Positions 16,913 to 25,988 of a stretch of DNA of 64,000 bases are shown one piece after another (positions within the stretch are counted from its first letter, which is position 1; each line of letters opens with the position of its first letter). The notes below the pieces were generated by a model that was not told the DNA's origin, did no database searches, and was given only the letters and a program-made list of their open reading frames with translations. The position numbers and the translations under genes are program-made. Location of the stretch: contig JAKDSA010000005.1 in assembly GCA_030457025.1 (NCBI GenBank), positions 1 to 64,000 on the forward strand, given 5' to 3'. The DNA is from Brevibacterium sp. (GTDB taxonomy: Bacteria; Actinomycetota; Actinomycetes; Actinomycetales; Brevibacteriaceae).

Positions 16913-19696
16913 TCAGTGACCTTCCGGGTTGTTGAAGCGCTGATGGTTGCGTTCACGCTGTTTGCGCAGCCGTTCGCGGGCCTGACGTTCGATCTCTGCC
17001 TGGGCCTGAAGCCGCTCTCGGCTCATCTGCCGGGCGCTGCGCACGGGCAGAACCGTTGTGTCTGCGTCCTCATCCTCGGATCGGGAGCTGTCTCCCGCGG
17101 CAGGCTCATCGCTGCGACTGTCAACCTGCTTGACGGCTCGGGTCTGCGCTTCTTCCGAGGAACGTGTCTCGATCACGTCCGTCGGCACGCCGTCACCGTC
17201 GCCGTCACCGTCGCTGTCGCCGTCACCGTCGCTGTCGTTGTCGCTGTCAGGCAATGGTGTACTCGGCGTGAAGCCGCGCGCCGGCAGAACTGTGGTGGCA
17301 GCCTCTTCGTCGGGCTCGGCTTCGGTGTTATCGTCCGATGTGTCTCGGCCCTCGAACTCGTCTCTTGTGGCGAACTGGCCTCGTGTCTTCGACTGTTCTG
17401 GCTCTGTCTCCGACCGTTCTGGCTCATCCGCCTGTCGCAGATCGGCACCGAGGTCGACTCGTTCCGTCTCCACTCCGTCATTGCGCTCTTCGGATTCCCG
17501 ACGGCCCCCAGATTCTGGGATGAACCGTTCGCCCGACAGCGGCACGAACCGGCCCCCGGGTTCGGGAGTGAAATCCTCGTCGGCTGTCGAAACGCCCTCG
17601 GTCGACTCGCCTTTCCGGGGCTCCGGTGAACGGGGGGCGTCTGTTTCCTCGGATGCCCCGCCGATGACAGCTGCAGACGGATGGCTTCCGGCCACCTCGG
17701 CGGCTGACGTGTCGGCATCGACAGCCGCACCTGCACCGGCACCGGATGCGGACATGTTGCCCAGTTGCCGCGACAAGCGAGTACGGATGGCGGTGAGGAT
17801 TTCGGCGGTCAGCTCGTCCTCCGTCACCGACGCATCGAGGACGACGTATCGGCCAGGCTCTTTGTGCGCACGGGTGAGGTAGGTCTGACGGACCCGCTGG
17901 TGGAACTGTTGGTTCTCTTCGTCGAGGTAGTTGTTCTCGCCGCGCTTGCCCATCCGCGCCGCAGCGGTCTCGGGGTCGATGTCGAGGACGATCGTCAGGT
18001 GCGGGACGAGCCCCTGAGTCGCCCACTTGCTCAGCGCCAGGATCGTCTTCGGGTCGAAATTGCGCCCCGCTGCCTGGTAGGCGATCGTCGAATCGATGTA
18101 CCTGTCGGTGATGACGATGTTCCCACCGTCGAGACTCGGATCCACAAGGGAGGCCACATGGTGGGCGCGGTCAGCGGCGAAGAGCAGTGCCTCTGTGCGG
18201 GGGCTCGGAGGTTCGGAGTCGAAGAGCACCGAACGAATCTGGCGCCCCAGTTCTGTTCCACCTGGCTCGCGCGTCGATTCGACGTTGTGTCCTTCGTCGG
18301 CCAGGGCTTGTGAGATCCGTTTGATCTGTGTGCTCTTGCCTGAACCGTCACCGCCTTCGATGGCGATGAAGAATCCGGTTCCCAGGCGTTCCGCGGAGTT
18401 TCCGATGCCGTCGCTCGCCCCGTTCTCGGCGGTGCTGGGCGGACGGAATCCGTGCACGATGTCGACGGACAGTCCCTGGAGACCATGCGGGTCGAAGATG
18501 AAGAGTCCGATGATTCCGGCGACCAGAGCGGCCAGTCCCATGAGACCGAACGCAACGTCGCTGGGGGCCAGCAGCCATTCCATGGCCGAGCCGACAGGGA
18601 TGGTGATGCCGAAGTCGATGGAGTTGAGGATGAGGGCGATGACCGCGCCGCCGACGGCCCCGATCCGCCGAGAGAAATCGTAGGGCTGTGAGCGCACGCC
18701 GACTCCGACGAGGAACGCAATGACAGCAGACAGGACGACCTTGCCGGAGAGCTCGCTGATGGCTCCGGTGGCGATCAGCAGGATTCCGGATACGGTCAGT
18801 GCGAACGCAGAGACGCGCGGCCTCGACATTCCGGGGGCGAAGGTTGGCCCCATTTCGAAGCCGATGGCCCATCCCACCAGGCAACACGCAATCATGAGGG
18901 CGAAGCCGGCTTGGCCGAAGCTGTGCTCAACGGCAGTCGGCTGTGCCAGGATGACCGTGGTTCCCAGCACCGCGAACAAGGCGATGCAGACCCATGGTTT
19001 CTCAATAGTGGCGGCAGGTCTGGCCACGCGCGCCTTGATCGAGGGAAATGCACCCGTGGTCGCGGATTCGGCGTGGAGAGCGCGTTCCGGTGTGAGGAAG
19101 ATGATCACGGCGCCGACGGCCATGGCGATGCCCACCAGGAGGCTCATCCACCCCAGTGCCCGTGTGCCGGCGGCAGGACCACCCATGATCTGGAAGGCGA
19201 AGGAGACGAAGACGAGGACCGCTGCGGGAATGCCGACGCGACGCCACGGCTTCTCGTTCGTGAAGGGACTGATGCTCATCAGGAGGCCGACGACGGCCCC
19301 GAGGAACACTGCTGCGACCCAGGTCAGCCAGGCGCTCGGCGCGAGACTGAGGACGATGAGCAGACCCGCCTCGACAACGGCGGCAATGCTCAGTGCCAGC
19401 TTGCGTACGGCCGGCCCTTTGGACGCGAGGACCTTCTGCGGAATGAAGAGGCCGGCTCCGGCGAGGACGAAGACAATGAGAAGAGACAGACTTCCCAACT
19501 GGTTGTCGAAACCTCCCGCACCAAGACTGTCGGCCGTTGCTGTGAAGGCTCGACCGCGGATCGTGGCGAAGAACCCGCTGGTGCCCGCCACGATATAGCT
19601 GATCGCCACGAGTACGATCAGTGCGCCCCAGGCAGCGGTCTCGGCAACCAACCGGCCAGGGGCTCCGGGAAGTCGATGTCCTGTAGTCGTCAACAT
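16913..19696 (-). CDS. tmk: Membrane-domain/dTMP kinase fusion protein
   Basis: About 927 residues in three parts. Residues 1 to about 430 are a polytopic membrane domain (12 or more hydrophobic segments, MFS-like). Residues about 440-645 are a thymidylate kinase: P-loop IAIEGGDGSGKSTQ, TREPGGTELGRQIR, DRYIDSTIAYQ and the LID helix, enough to phosphorylate dTMP. The last 280 residues are an acidic, Ser/Glu/Asp-rich disordered tail (including a run of Asp-Gly/Ser-Asp repeats) ending in a basic helix rich in Arg and Gln. Fusions annotated as MFS transporter/dTMP kinase exist in other actinobacteria. The ATG at 19696 has TAGGG 8 bases upstream; sequence further upstream in frame has no coding character. 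Co-transcribed with holB. Confidence 0.9.
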   Translation of the reverse strand: MLTTTGHRLPGAPGRLVAETAAWGALIVLVAISYIVAGTSGFFATIRGRAFTATADSLGAGGFDNQLGSLSLLIVFVLAGAGLFIPQKVLASKGPAVRKLALSIAAVVEAGLLIVLSLAPSAWLTWVAAVFLGAVVGLLMSISPFTNEKPWRRVGIPAAVLVFVSFAFQIMGGPAAGTRALGWMSLLVGIAMAVGAVIIFLTPERALHAESATTGAFPSIKARVARPAATIEKPWVCIALFAVLGTTVILAQPTAVEHSFGQAGFALMIACCLVGWAIGFEMGPTFAPGMSRPRVSAFALTVSGILLIATGAISELSGKVVLSAVIAFLVGVGVRSQPYDFSRRIGAVGGAVIALILNSIDFGITIPVGSAMEWLLAPSDVAFGLMGLAALVAGIIGLFIFDPHGLQGLSVDIVHGFRPPSTAENGASDGIGNSAERLGTGFFIAIEGGDGSGKSTQIKRISQALADEGHNVESTREPGGTELGRQIRSVLFDSEPPSPRTEALLFAADRAHHVASLVDPSLDGGNIVITDRYIDSTIAYQAAGRNFDPKTILALSKWATQGLVPHLTIVLDIDPETAAARMGKRGENNYLDEENQQFHQRVRQTYLTRAHKEPGRYVVLDASVTEDELTAEILTAIRTRLSRQLGNMSASGAGAGAAVDADTSAAEVAGSHPSAAVIGGASEETDAPRSPEPRKGESTEGVSTADEDFTPEPGGRFVPLSGERFIPESGGRRESEERNDGVETERVDLGADLRQADEPERSETEPEQSKTRGQFATRDEFEGRDTSDDNTEAEPDEEAATTVLPARGFTPSTPLPDSDNDSDGDGDSDGDGDGDGVPTDVIETRSSEEAQTRAVKQVDSRSDEPAAGDSSRSEDEDADTTVLPVRSARQMSRERLQAQAEIERQARERLRKQRERNHQRFNNPEGH

Positions 19697-19777
19697 GCTC
19701 ACAGCCCTACGATATCTGCCGCGACTGACATATCTCTTGGAACCGACCGGATCTCTTCTCACCGATGTCTGATCCTC

Positions 19778-19783
19778 TACTCT
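19778..19783 (+). promoter_or_regulatory. -10 element of the lipoate ligase gene (leaderless)
   Basis: TACTCT ends 7 bases before the GTG at 19791 and no Shine-Dalgarno precedes that codon, which is the layout of a leaderless actinobacterial transcript. Confidence 0.45.
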
Positions 19784-19790
19784 TGATTGC

Positions 19791-20546
19791 GTGCAAACAA
19801 TGAAGACATCCATGTCGGCAGTCGCGACAACCGGGCTGGGCCCGATCGAAGAACTCGCCTTGGCCCGTGTCCTCCTCGACTCGGTCAAGCACAGCACCCG
19901 AGGAGCGACGCTGAGGATGTACCGGCCTGCACCGACGCTGGCCTTCGGCGCCAGGGACCGCTTCCTCCCGGGGTTCTCCACAGCCATCGAAGCCGCCCGG
20001 GACCACGGATTCACGCCTGCCCTGCGCAGCCTCGGTGGGCGCGCCGCAGCCTATCATCGGGGCTCGCTGGTCATCGATCACATCGAACCCAGCGACTCCT
20101 TCATCAAGGACACGACCGCCAGGTTCTCCGGATTCGGGCAGGACTACGTCGAGGTGCTGCGGGGCATCGGAGTCGACGCCCGCCTCGGCGAGATTCCCGG
20201 TGAGTACTGTCCCGGGGAATACAGCGTCAACGTGGCCGGTCGGATCAAGGCGATCGGAACCGCGCAGCGAGTGGTCTCCGGCGCGTGGCTGTTCTCGTCT
20301 TCCGTGATCGTCGAGGATCCCGATCCCATCCGGTCCGTGCTCACCGACGTCGAGGCCGCTCTGGGCATCCAGTGGGATCCGGCCACAGGCGGTTCGATCA
20401 GTGAAGCCCATCCCGAGGTCACGATCGACACCGTCGCCGAGGCGTTCGCCTCCTACTATGCCGACGCCGATCCGCACTCGCCCGGTGAACCCACCGCGGA
20501 CGAGCTCGCGGCGCTGCCGGAGAAGGCTGAGACACACATCCTGTGA
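19791..20546 (+). CDS. Lipoate-protein ligase A / octanoyltransferase family protein
   Basis: A 251-residue member of the BPL/LplA/LipB fold, which attaches lipoyl or octanoyl groups to lysines of E2 and GcvH proteins. Diagnostic features are the substrate loop RSLGGRAAAYHRGSLVID (RxxGG signature), PGEYSVNVAGRIKAIGTAQR containing the catalytic-lysine region, and the following GAWLFSSSVIV strand. The first codons (M1, M4 and M8 all possible) are uncertain; GTG 19791 fits a leaderless start. It could be a LipM-like octanoyltransferase rather than a true ligase. Divergent from tmk. Confidence 0.82.
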   Translation: MQTMKTSMSAVATTGLGPIEELALARVLLDSVKHSTRGATLRMYRPAPTLAFGARDRFLPGFSTAIEAARDHGFTPALRSLGGRAAAYHRGSLVIDHIEPSDSFIKDTTARFSGFGQDYVEVLRGIGVDARLGEIPGEYCPGEYSVNVAGRIKAIGTAQRVVSGAWLFSSSVIVEDPDPIRSVLTDVEAALGIQWDPATGGSISEAHPEVTIDTVAEAFASYYADADPHSPGEPTADELAALPEKAETHIL

Positions 20547-20610
20547 CTCAACCTGTTCTGTGACAACCCCTTGCTTCAAGACCCCGAAGACCATTGGAGA
20601 CCATGACCTC

Positions 20611-21126
20611 ATGAATGTGCACGAGGCGACTGTCCGCGAGGCGACCAAGAACGATCTGCCGGACATCCTCCGACTGGTCCATGCCCTGGCCATGTACGAG
20701 AAGGAACCAGATGCGGTCGAAGCGACCGAGGACGACTTCGCTGCGGTGATGTTCCCCAGCGATGGGCAGCCGAACACCTACGGCCTCGTCGCCGAGGCGG
20801 ATGGGCAGATCATCGGCATCGCGATCTGGTTCTACTCGTTCTCCACGTGGACGGGAAAGAACGGGATCTGGCTCGAGGATCTCTTCGTCGACCCGAACCA
20901 TCGCGGCAACGGAGCAGGAAAAGCCCTGCTGGGACGATTGGCCCAGATCTGTCAGGAGCGAGGACTGACCAGGCTCGAGTGGTGTGTTCTCAAATGGAAC
21001 GAACCTTCGATCGGGTTCTACCGCTCACTGGGGGCGAAGGCTCAGGATGAGTGGGAGACCTTCCGCCTCGATGGTGAGGCGCTGGAAGCCTTCGCCGACG
21101 AGGCATCCACAGCAGACACCCGGTGA
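20611..21126 (+). CDS. GNAT-family N-acetyltransferase (diamine acetyltransferase-like)
   Basis: A 171-residue acetyltransferase. Motif A is strong: LEDLFVDPNHRGNGAGKALL, preceded by FYSFSTWTGKNGIW and followed by RLEWCVLKWNEPSIGFYRSL. This combination is typical of the spermidine/diamine acetyltransferase-like branch, so a small amine or amino acid is a plausible substrate (inference). The ATG at 20611 has GGAGA 10 bases upstream. It follows the lipoate ligase gene by 64 bases and ends before a large inverted repeat. Bases 20547-20610 contain only the leader. Confidence 0.85.
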   Translation: MNVHEATVREATKNDLPDILRLVHALAMYEKEPDAVEATEDDFAAVMFPSDGQPNTYGLVAEADGQIIGIAIWFYSFSTWTGKNGIWLEDLFVDPNHRGNGAGKALLGRLAQICQERGLTRLEWCVLKWNEPSIGFYRSLGAKAQDEWETFRLDGEALEAFADEASTADTR

Positions 21127-21188
21127 TATCTCACGTGCTGTGCTCCCAACGGGCACTTACGCCGTGCGGCCCGGACGGGCCGATGAGG

Positions 21189-21245
21189 ATTGAGGAACTT
21201 TTGGACCGATTCTCGGCAGAGAAATCGAACCAAAAGTTCCTCAAT
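21189..21245. repeat. 16-bp inverted repeat between GNAT and topA
   Basis: ATTGAGGAACTTTTGG and its exact complement CCAAAAGTTCCTCAAT flank a 25-base spacer whose ends (CGATTCTC and AGAAATCG) also pair partly, giving an extended cruciform-capable hairpin. It lies between convergent genes and could terminate both, but the arms are A+T-rich and no U-run follows, so a repeat element is an alternative. Confidence 0.65.
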
Positions 21246-21265
21246 TCGGCGCCAGGGTCCCGACC

Positions 21266-24091
21266 CTAGGGAGTCTTCGGCTTCGCCGTGGTGGACTTCT
21301 TCGCTGCGGTCGTCGACTTGGCGGTCGTCTTCTTGGCCGTGGTCGACTTGGCAGTCGTCGACTTGGCCGCAGTCTTCGCCGGAGCCTTCGCAGCACTCGT
21401 CTTCGCTGCAGTCGACTTCTTCGCAGGAGCCTTCTTCGCTGGCGCCTTCTTAGCGGGCGCCTTCTTCTTGGCTGGTCCCTTGGCACGCTTCTCCGCCAGG
21501 AGCTCGGCGGCACGGCTGATGTCCATCGACTCGACCGAATCGTCCTTGCGCAGAGTGGCGTTGAACTCACCATCGGTGACGTAGGGGCCGAAGCGACCGT
21601 CCTTGACGACGACAGGCTTCTTCGAAATGGGATCCTCGCCCAGTTCCTTCAGCGGTGCTGCCGCTTGGCGGCCGCCCCGCTGCTTCGGCTGAGCGTAGAT
21701 CTTCAGCGCCTCATCCAAGGTGATGTTGAAGATCTGATCTTCCTCGGTCAGCGACCGCGAGTCAGTGCCCTTCTTCAGGTACGGGCCGTAGCGGCCGTTC
21801 TGGGCAGTGATGTCGGTGCCCTCTTCGTCCTGGCCGACGACTCGGGGAAGGCTGAGCAGCGTCAGTGCCGTCTCGAGGTCGATCGAGTTCAGGTCCATGG
21901 ACTTGAACAGTGAGCCGGTGCGAGGTTTCGGCTTCTTCGCGCCGCGTTTGGGCTTCTCCTCGGGCTCGGGCAGGATCTCGGAGACGTAGGGTCCGAAACG
22001 TCCGTTCTTCGCTACGATCGTGTGACCTGACTCGGGATCGACACCGAGTTCACGGTCCCCCTCGCCCTGCGATTCGATGAGCTCGGCGGCCTTGGCCGCA
22101 GTCAGCTCATCGGGAGCGAGGTCGTCGGGAACCGAGACGCGCTTCGGATCCCCTCCTTCTTCAGAGGCGGGAACCTCCAGATACGGGCCATAGCGACCCA
22201 CACGCAGGTTCACACCCTCGCTGATGACAACGGTGTTGACCTCGCGGGCGTCGATGTCGCCGAGGTCGTCGACGACTTCCCTGAGTCCTTCGCGATCCTG
22301 AGACTTCGCGCCGAAGTAGAACCGAGCCAACCACGCCTTGCGGTCTTCCTCACCCATGGCGATCCGGTCGAGTTCGGACTCCAGGTCAGCGGTGAACGCG
22401 TAGTCGACGAGTCTTGTGAAGTGCTCTTCGAGAAGACGGACGACCGAGAACGCCAACCAGCTGGGCACCAGAGCGTTGCCGCGCGTGGTGACGTAGCCGC
22501 GGTCCTGGATGACGGAGATCGTGGCCGCGTAGGTCGAAGGTCGGCCGATGCCGAGCTCTTCGAGCTGCTTGACCAGGCTGGCTTCCGTGAAGCGAGGTGG
22601 CGGGGCCGTCGTGTGACCATCGGCTTCGGCCTTGACCACGGACAGAGCCTGACCTTCGTCGACCTGGGGAAGACGTGACTCACCGGACTTCGTGTCATAG
22701 CGTCCGGCGTCGGTTCCCTCTTCATAGGCTGCGAGGAACCCACGGAAGGTGATGACGGTGCCGCTGGCGCTGAAGCCGGCATCATGACCGTCGGCGAGGG
22801 CGGCGCGAACCTTGATCGTTGCGGTCTTGCCCTTGGCATCGGCCATCTGGCTGGCAACGGTGCGCTTCCAGATTAAGTCATAGAGACGGAATTCGTCACC
22901 GCTGAGTGACTTCGACACCTGGGCGGGTGTGCGGAAGGAGTCGCCTGAGGGCCTGATCGCCTCGTGAGCCTCCTGCGCGGACTTCTGCTTGCCCGAGTAG
23001 CTGCGAGGCGACTGCGGGACGAATTCGGGACCGTAGAGCTCGGTCACCTGCTTCCTCGCCGCGGAGACCGCCTGGCCCGACAGTGCCGAAGAGTCGGTAC
23101 GCATATACGTGATGTAGCCGTGCTCGTACAGCGACTGGGCGGTGCGCATGGCCTGACGAGCGCTCATGCGCAGCTTGCGGCCGGCTTCCTGCTGCAGGGT
23201 CGAAGTCGTGAACGGAGCGGCCGGTTTGCGTGAGTACGGCTTCGATTCGACGGCCGTGACCGTCAGCGCGTTCTTCGCGGTGCCGTTGAGCTGTGTCGCC
23301 AGCTCTTCGGCTCTCGCTTGGTCGACGACGGTGGCGGACGAGTTCTTCAGTTCGCCCTTGTCGTTGAAATCCCTGCCCGAGGCGACTCGAGCGCCGTCGA
23401 GGGTTGAGAGGTTCGCGGCGAAGGCGCTGCTGCCGTCGGGCAGTCCCAGGTCGACGTCGAGGTCCCAGTAATCGGCGGCGACGAAGGCCATGCGTTCGCG
23501 TTCGCGTTCGACGACGAGGCGGGTCGTCACCGACTGAACACGACCGGCGGAGAGACCAGCCCGGATCTTGCGCCACAGGACAGGCGAGATTTCGTAACCG
23601 TAGAGGCGGTCGAGGATTCGCCGAGTCTCCTGTGCGTCGACCAGGGCGACGTCGATCTCGCGGGTGTTCTCCAGCGCCCGTTCGATGGCTTCCTGGGTGA
23701 TCTCGTGGAAGACCATGCGTTTGACGGGGATCTTCGGCTTGAGGACTTCGAGAAGGTGCCAGGCGATTGCCTCACCTTCCCGGTCCTCATCTGTTGCGAG
23801 ATAGAGTTCGTCGGCGTCCTTGAGGAGGCGCTTGAGTTCGGTGACCTTCTTCTTCTTGCCGGGGTCGACGCGGTAGTACGGATCGAAGCCGTTGTCGACG
23901 TCGACAGCGAACTTTCCGTACGGCCCCTTCTTCATGTCTGCCGGGAGCTCGGACGGGGTCGGAAGGTCGCGGATATGGCCGACCGACGCCTCGACGTCGT
24001 AACCCTCTCCGAGGTACCCAACGATCGTTCGCGCCTTCGTCGGGGACTCGACGATGACGAGACGGCGGGGCTGCTTCTCGGTTGTGGTCAC
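21266..24091 (-). CDS. topA: DNA topoisomerase I
   Basis: A 941-residue type IA topoisomerase that relaxes negative supercoils. The N-terminal Toprim domain has IVESPTKARTIVGYL and DEDREGEAIAWHL; the active-site tyrosine is in GYITYMRTDSSALSG. The C-terminal part holds repeated GR(F/Y)GPY(V/L) modules typical of actinobacterial TopoI, not the cysteine zinc ribbons of E. coli, and the last 75 residues are a Lys/Ala/Thr-rich basic tail (AKKxxxAK-type repeats) that in mycobacterial relatives aids DNA binding and processivity. A GTG start with AGAGGA upstream. The gap 24092-24226 contains its leader and no gene. Confidence 0.97.
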   Translation of the reverse strand: MTTTEKQPRRLVIVESPTKARTIVGYLGEGYDVEASVGHIRDLPTPSELPADMKKGPYGKFAVDVDNGFDPYYRVDPGKKKKVTELKRLLKDADELYLATDEDREGEAIAWHLLEVLKPKIPVKRMVFHEITQEAIERALENTREIDVALVDAQETRRILDRLYGYEISPVLWRKIRAGLSAGRVQSVTTRLVVERERERMAFVAADYWDLDVDLGLPDGSSAFAANLSTLDGARVASGRDFNDKGELKNSSATVVDQARAEELATQLNGTAKNALTVTAVESKPYSRKPAAPFTTSTLQQEAGRKLRMSARQAMRTAQSLYEHGYITYMRTDSSALSGQAVSAARKQVTELYGPEFVPQSPRSYSGKQKSAQEAHEAIRPSGDSFRTPAQVSKSLSGDEFRLYDLIWKRTVASQMADAKGKTATIKVRAALADGHDAGFSASGTVITFRGFLAAYEEGTDAGRYDTKSGESRLPQVDEGQALSVVKAEADGHTTAPPPRFTEASLVKQLEELGIGRPSTYAATISVIQDRGYVTTRGNALVPSWLAFSVVRLLEEHFTRLVDYAFTADLESELDRIAMGEEDRKAWLARFYFGAKSQDREGLREVVDDLGDIDAREVNTVVISEGVNLRVGRYGPYLEVPASEEGGDPKRVSVPDDLAPDELTAAKAAELIESQGEGDRELGVDPESGHTIVAKNGRFGPYVSEILPEPEEKPKRGAKKPKPRTGSLFKSMDLNSIDLETALTLLSLPRVVGQDEEGTDITAQNGRYGPYLKKGTDSRSLTEEDQIFNITLDEALKIYAQPKQRGGRQAAAPLKELGEDPISKKPVVVKDGRFGPYVTDGEFNATLRKDDSVESMDISRAAELLAEKRAKGPAKKKAPAKKAPAKKAPAKKSTAAKTSAAKAPAKTAAKSTTAKSTTAKKTTAKSTTAAKKSTTAKPKTP

Positions 24092-24226
24092 GGTTTCACA
24101 TTCCTCTCACGGCGCCGGTTGATCGAATAAACGGACGATCCGGCCCAATGTAACACTGATGTTCATGCTCGCCCTGCATCGGGTTGATCGGGCGAACTCT
24201 GGCGACAACGGTTTTCGATACTACCG

Positions 24227-25933
24227 TCATTCTGCCGGTTGCTCTGTCCCAGGCAGCACTGCACCGGCGGCGACGAGCTGCCTGACCTGAGCGATGAGCT
24301 GGTCTTCGAGCGCGGTCGGATTGACGTCGAGCAGCTGTGCCAGAGCCACCGCTGTCTGCCGCAGGGACAGGCTGCCGTCGGCGACTGAGACGAAACCGGC
24401 CAAGGCCGTATCGAGGTCGAAGACCTGTCCGAATCCGATCCCCTGTTCCAGCGTGATCGAGCTTGGATCTGATTCCCCGGGAACGTGGTGGCGGTGCTCG
24501 ACGAGGTCCGGTGACCGGGTGAAGACGGTGTCTGCGAGCTCTTCGGTCGTTGCGTTTTCGAGCCAAGACCGCAGTGCGAAGTTCGTCGCGACGAACTGTC
24601 CGAGGCCTTGCGGATTGCTCGCGATCGCCGAGGTGATCCGGACCCTGGTCTTGAACGTCGGAGACTGCTGACCCGCCTCAGCGACGGTCGCGGTGCCCGC
24701 AATCGTTGGGACATCGTTATCTGACTCCCGATCGCTCGCGCTCTCCGACTTGCCCATGATGACGTATCCGAAGACGACCTCACTGACCGAGCGGGTTTCG
24801 AAGTCGTCCATCCAGGCCGCGGTGGCCTGGTTCCATTCAGCGCTGGCACGAGGGATGCCGCCGTCACGGATCCAGGTCTCCGCATAGGCGATCGGATCGA
24901 GTGCTTCGCGTTCGATGACGAGCACCGAGGTGCCGGGGTCGGTGACCCAGCCCTCCGGTCCGCTGTCGGCCGCCGAGGTGGTCTCCCAGTTTCCGAGGCA
25001 CACGGAGCGACCTCCCGGTTGGAGATGATCGGGGATCGCGGTGAACAGTGACCGGACCAGGCGGTCACCGGTCATCCCGCCGTCGCGGTATTCGAAGGTG
25101 GCCACGGTGGTGCGCGGGGTGATGACGAAAGGTGGGTTGGACACGAGCAGATCGACGGGTTCGGTCAGTGGTTGAAGCATCGATCCTGCGCGAAGCTCAA
25201 TGTTCGTCACTCCGTTGAGTCCAGCGCTGAGCCCGGTCAGGTGCAGAGCCCGCTCCGAGATGTCGGTGGCGATGACGCGGTCGCTGTGGCGGGCCAGAAG
25301 GAGGGCCTGGATGCCGCAACCGGTGCCGATATCGGCGGAGACCCCGACATGCTCGCGGGGCGTCAGCGACACGAGTGTGCGCCCTGCTCCGCCGAGTCCG
25401 AGCACGAAGTCGCCGTCGAGGACATCGGGATTGATCAGTGTTCCGTGGTCGCTGACGAGGTAGAGGTTCTCGTCCCCGGGCCGGAAACCGCGCGGGACGC
25501 CGATCGGCAGGTCATAGGGGATCACCGCGAACGGTGCGCACACCCATCCCGAATCCGCCACCTCGGCGGGCGTCGCTGCGTCAGTGCTGCTGACCTCGTC
25601 ACCGCTTTTCGTTTCGTCACCGCTGCCGGTCACGATCAGGCCGCTGTCGACGGCCACATCGAAGGCGCTCTCGCCGAGGGCGGCACGCACGATCTCGGTG
25701 CTGACCTCACGGCGGAAGTGGAAGAGTATGGCCAGTGCTGCCAGGTGCTGGTCGAATGAAGTCTGCGTCTCGACGGTGTCGAGGATCTTTTCGCAGAAGT
25801 GGATCGCCGGTGCCGCATTGTTGCGCACCAGGGCAGAGGCGATGGGCCCGCCCCAGAACTGGCGGAGTCGGGGCTCGGTGTACCCGGCCCGGTAGAGTCG
25901 GTCTGCCACGAGGGTCATATCTTGTTCGATCAC
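24227..25933 (-). CDS. Three-part class I SAM-dependent methyltransferase
   Basis: About 568 residues. The central part (about residues 170-340) is an MTS-type methyltransferase with motif I as VSADIGTGCGIQALLLARH and motif IV as LLVSNPPFVITP; NPPF is characteristic of enzymes acting on the planar amino group of adenine, guanine or glutamine. Flanking N- and C-terminal domains are actinobacteria-specific (of the kind catalogued as DUF7059 and DUF7782, from memory). RNA or protein is a likelier target than DNA because no target-recognition domain is seen. Start: GTG 25933 has AGGA 7 bases upstream; an in-frame TTG at 25939 and ATG at 25918 are alternatives. Divergent from the helicase by about 50 bases. 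Confidence 0.85.
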   Translation of the reverse strand: MIEQDMTLVADRLYRAGYTEPRLRQFWGGPIASALVRNNAAPAIHFCEKILDTVETQTSFDQHLAALAILFHFRREVSTEIVRAALGESAFDVAVDSGLIVTGSGDETKSGDEVSSTDAATPAEVADSGWVCAPFAVIPYDLPIGVPRGFRPGDENLYLVSDHGTLINPDVLDGDFVLGLGGAGRTLVSLTPREHVGVSADIGTGCGIQALLLARHSDRVIATDISERALHLTGLSAGLNGVTNIELRAGSMLQPLTEPVDLLVSNPPFVITPRTTVATFEYRDGGMTGDRLVRSLFTAIPDHLQPGGRSVCLGNWETTSAADSGPEGWVTDPGTSVLVIEREALDPIAYAETWIRDGGIPRASAEWNQATAAWMDDFETRSVSEVVFGYVIMGKSESASDRESDNDVPTIAGTATVAEAGQQSPTFKTRVRITSAIASNPQGLGQFVATNFALRSWLENATTEELADTVFTRSPDLVEHRHHVPGESDPSSITLEQGIGFGQVFDLDTALAGFVSVADGSLSLRQTAVALAQLLDVNPTALEDQLIAQVRQLVAAGAVLPGTEQPAE

Positions 25934-25975
25934 ACACAAATCCTAACGACTGCACCCCAATGATCCTGACTGCGC

Positions 25976-25981
25976 CATAAT
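25976..25981 (+). promoter_or_regulatory. -10 element of the helicase gene (leaderless)
   Basis: CATAAT ends 7 bases before the ATG at 25989, with no Shine-Dalgarno in between, suggesting that transcription starts at or next to the start codon. Confidence 0.45.
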
Positions 25982-25988
25982 TGGGGCC

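Noticed and set aside
19697-20014. Upstream extension of the tmk fusion
   Set aside because: It overlaps the divergent lipoate ligase gene and has no family-like sequence; the membrane domain starts after M at 19696.
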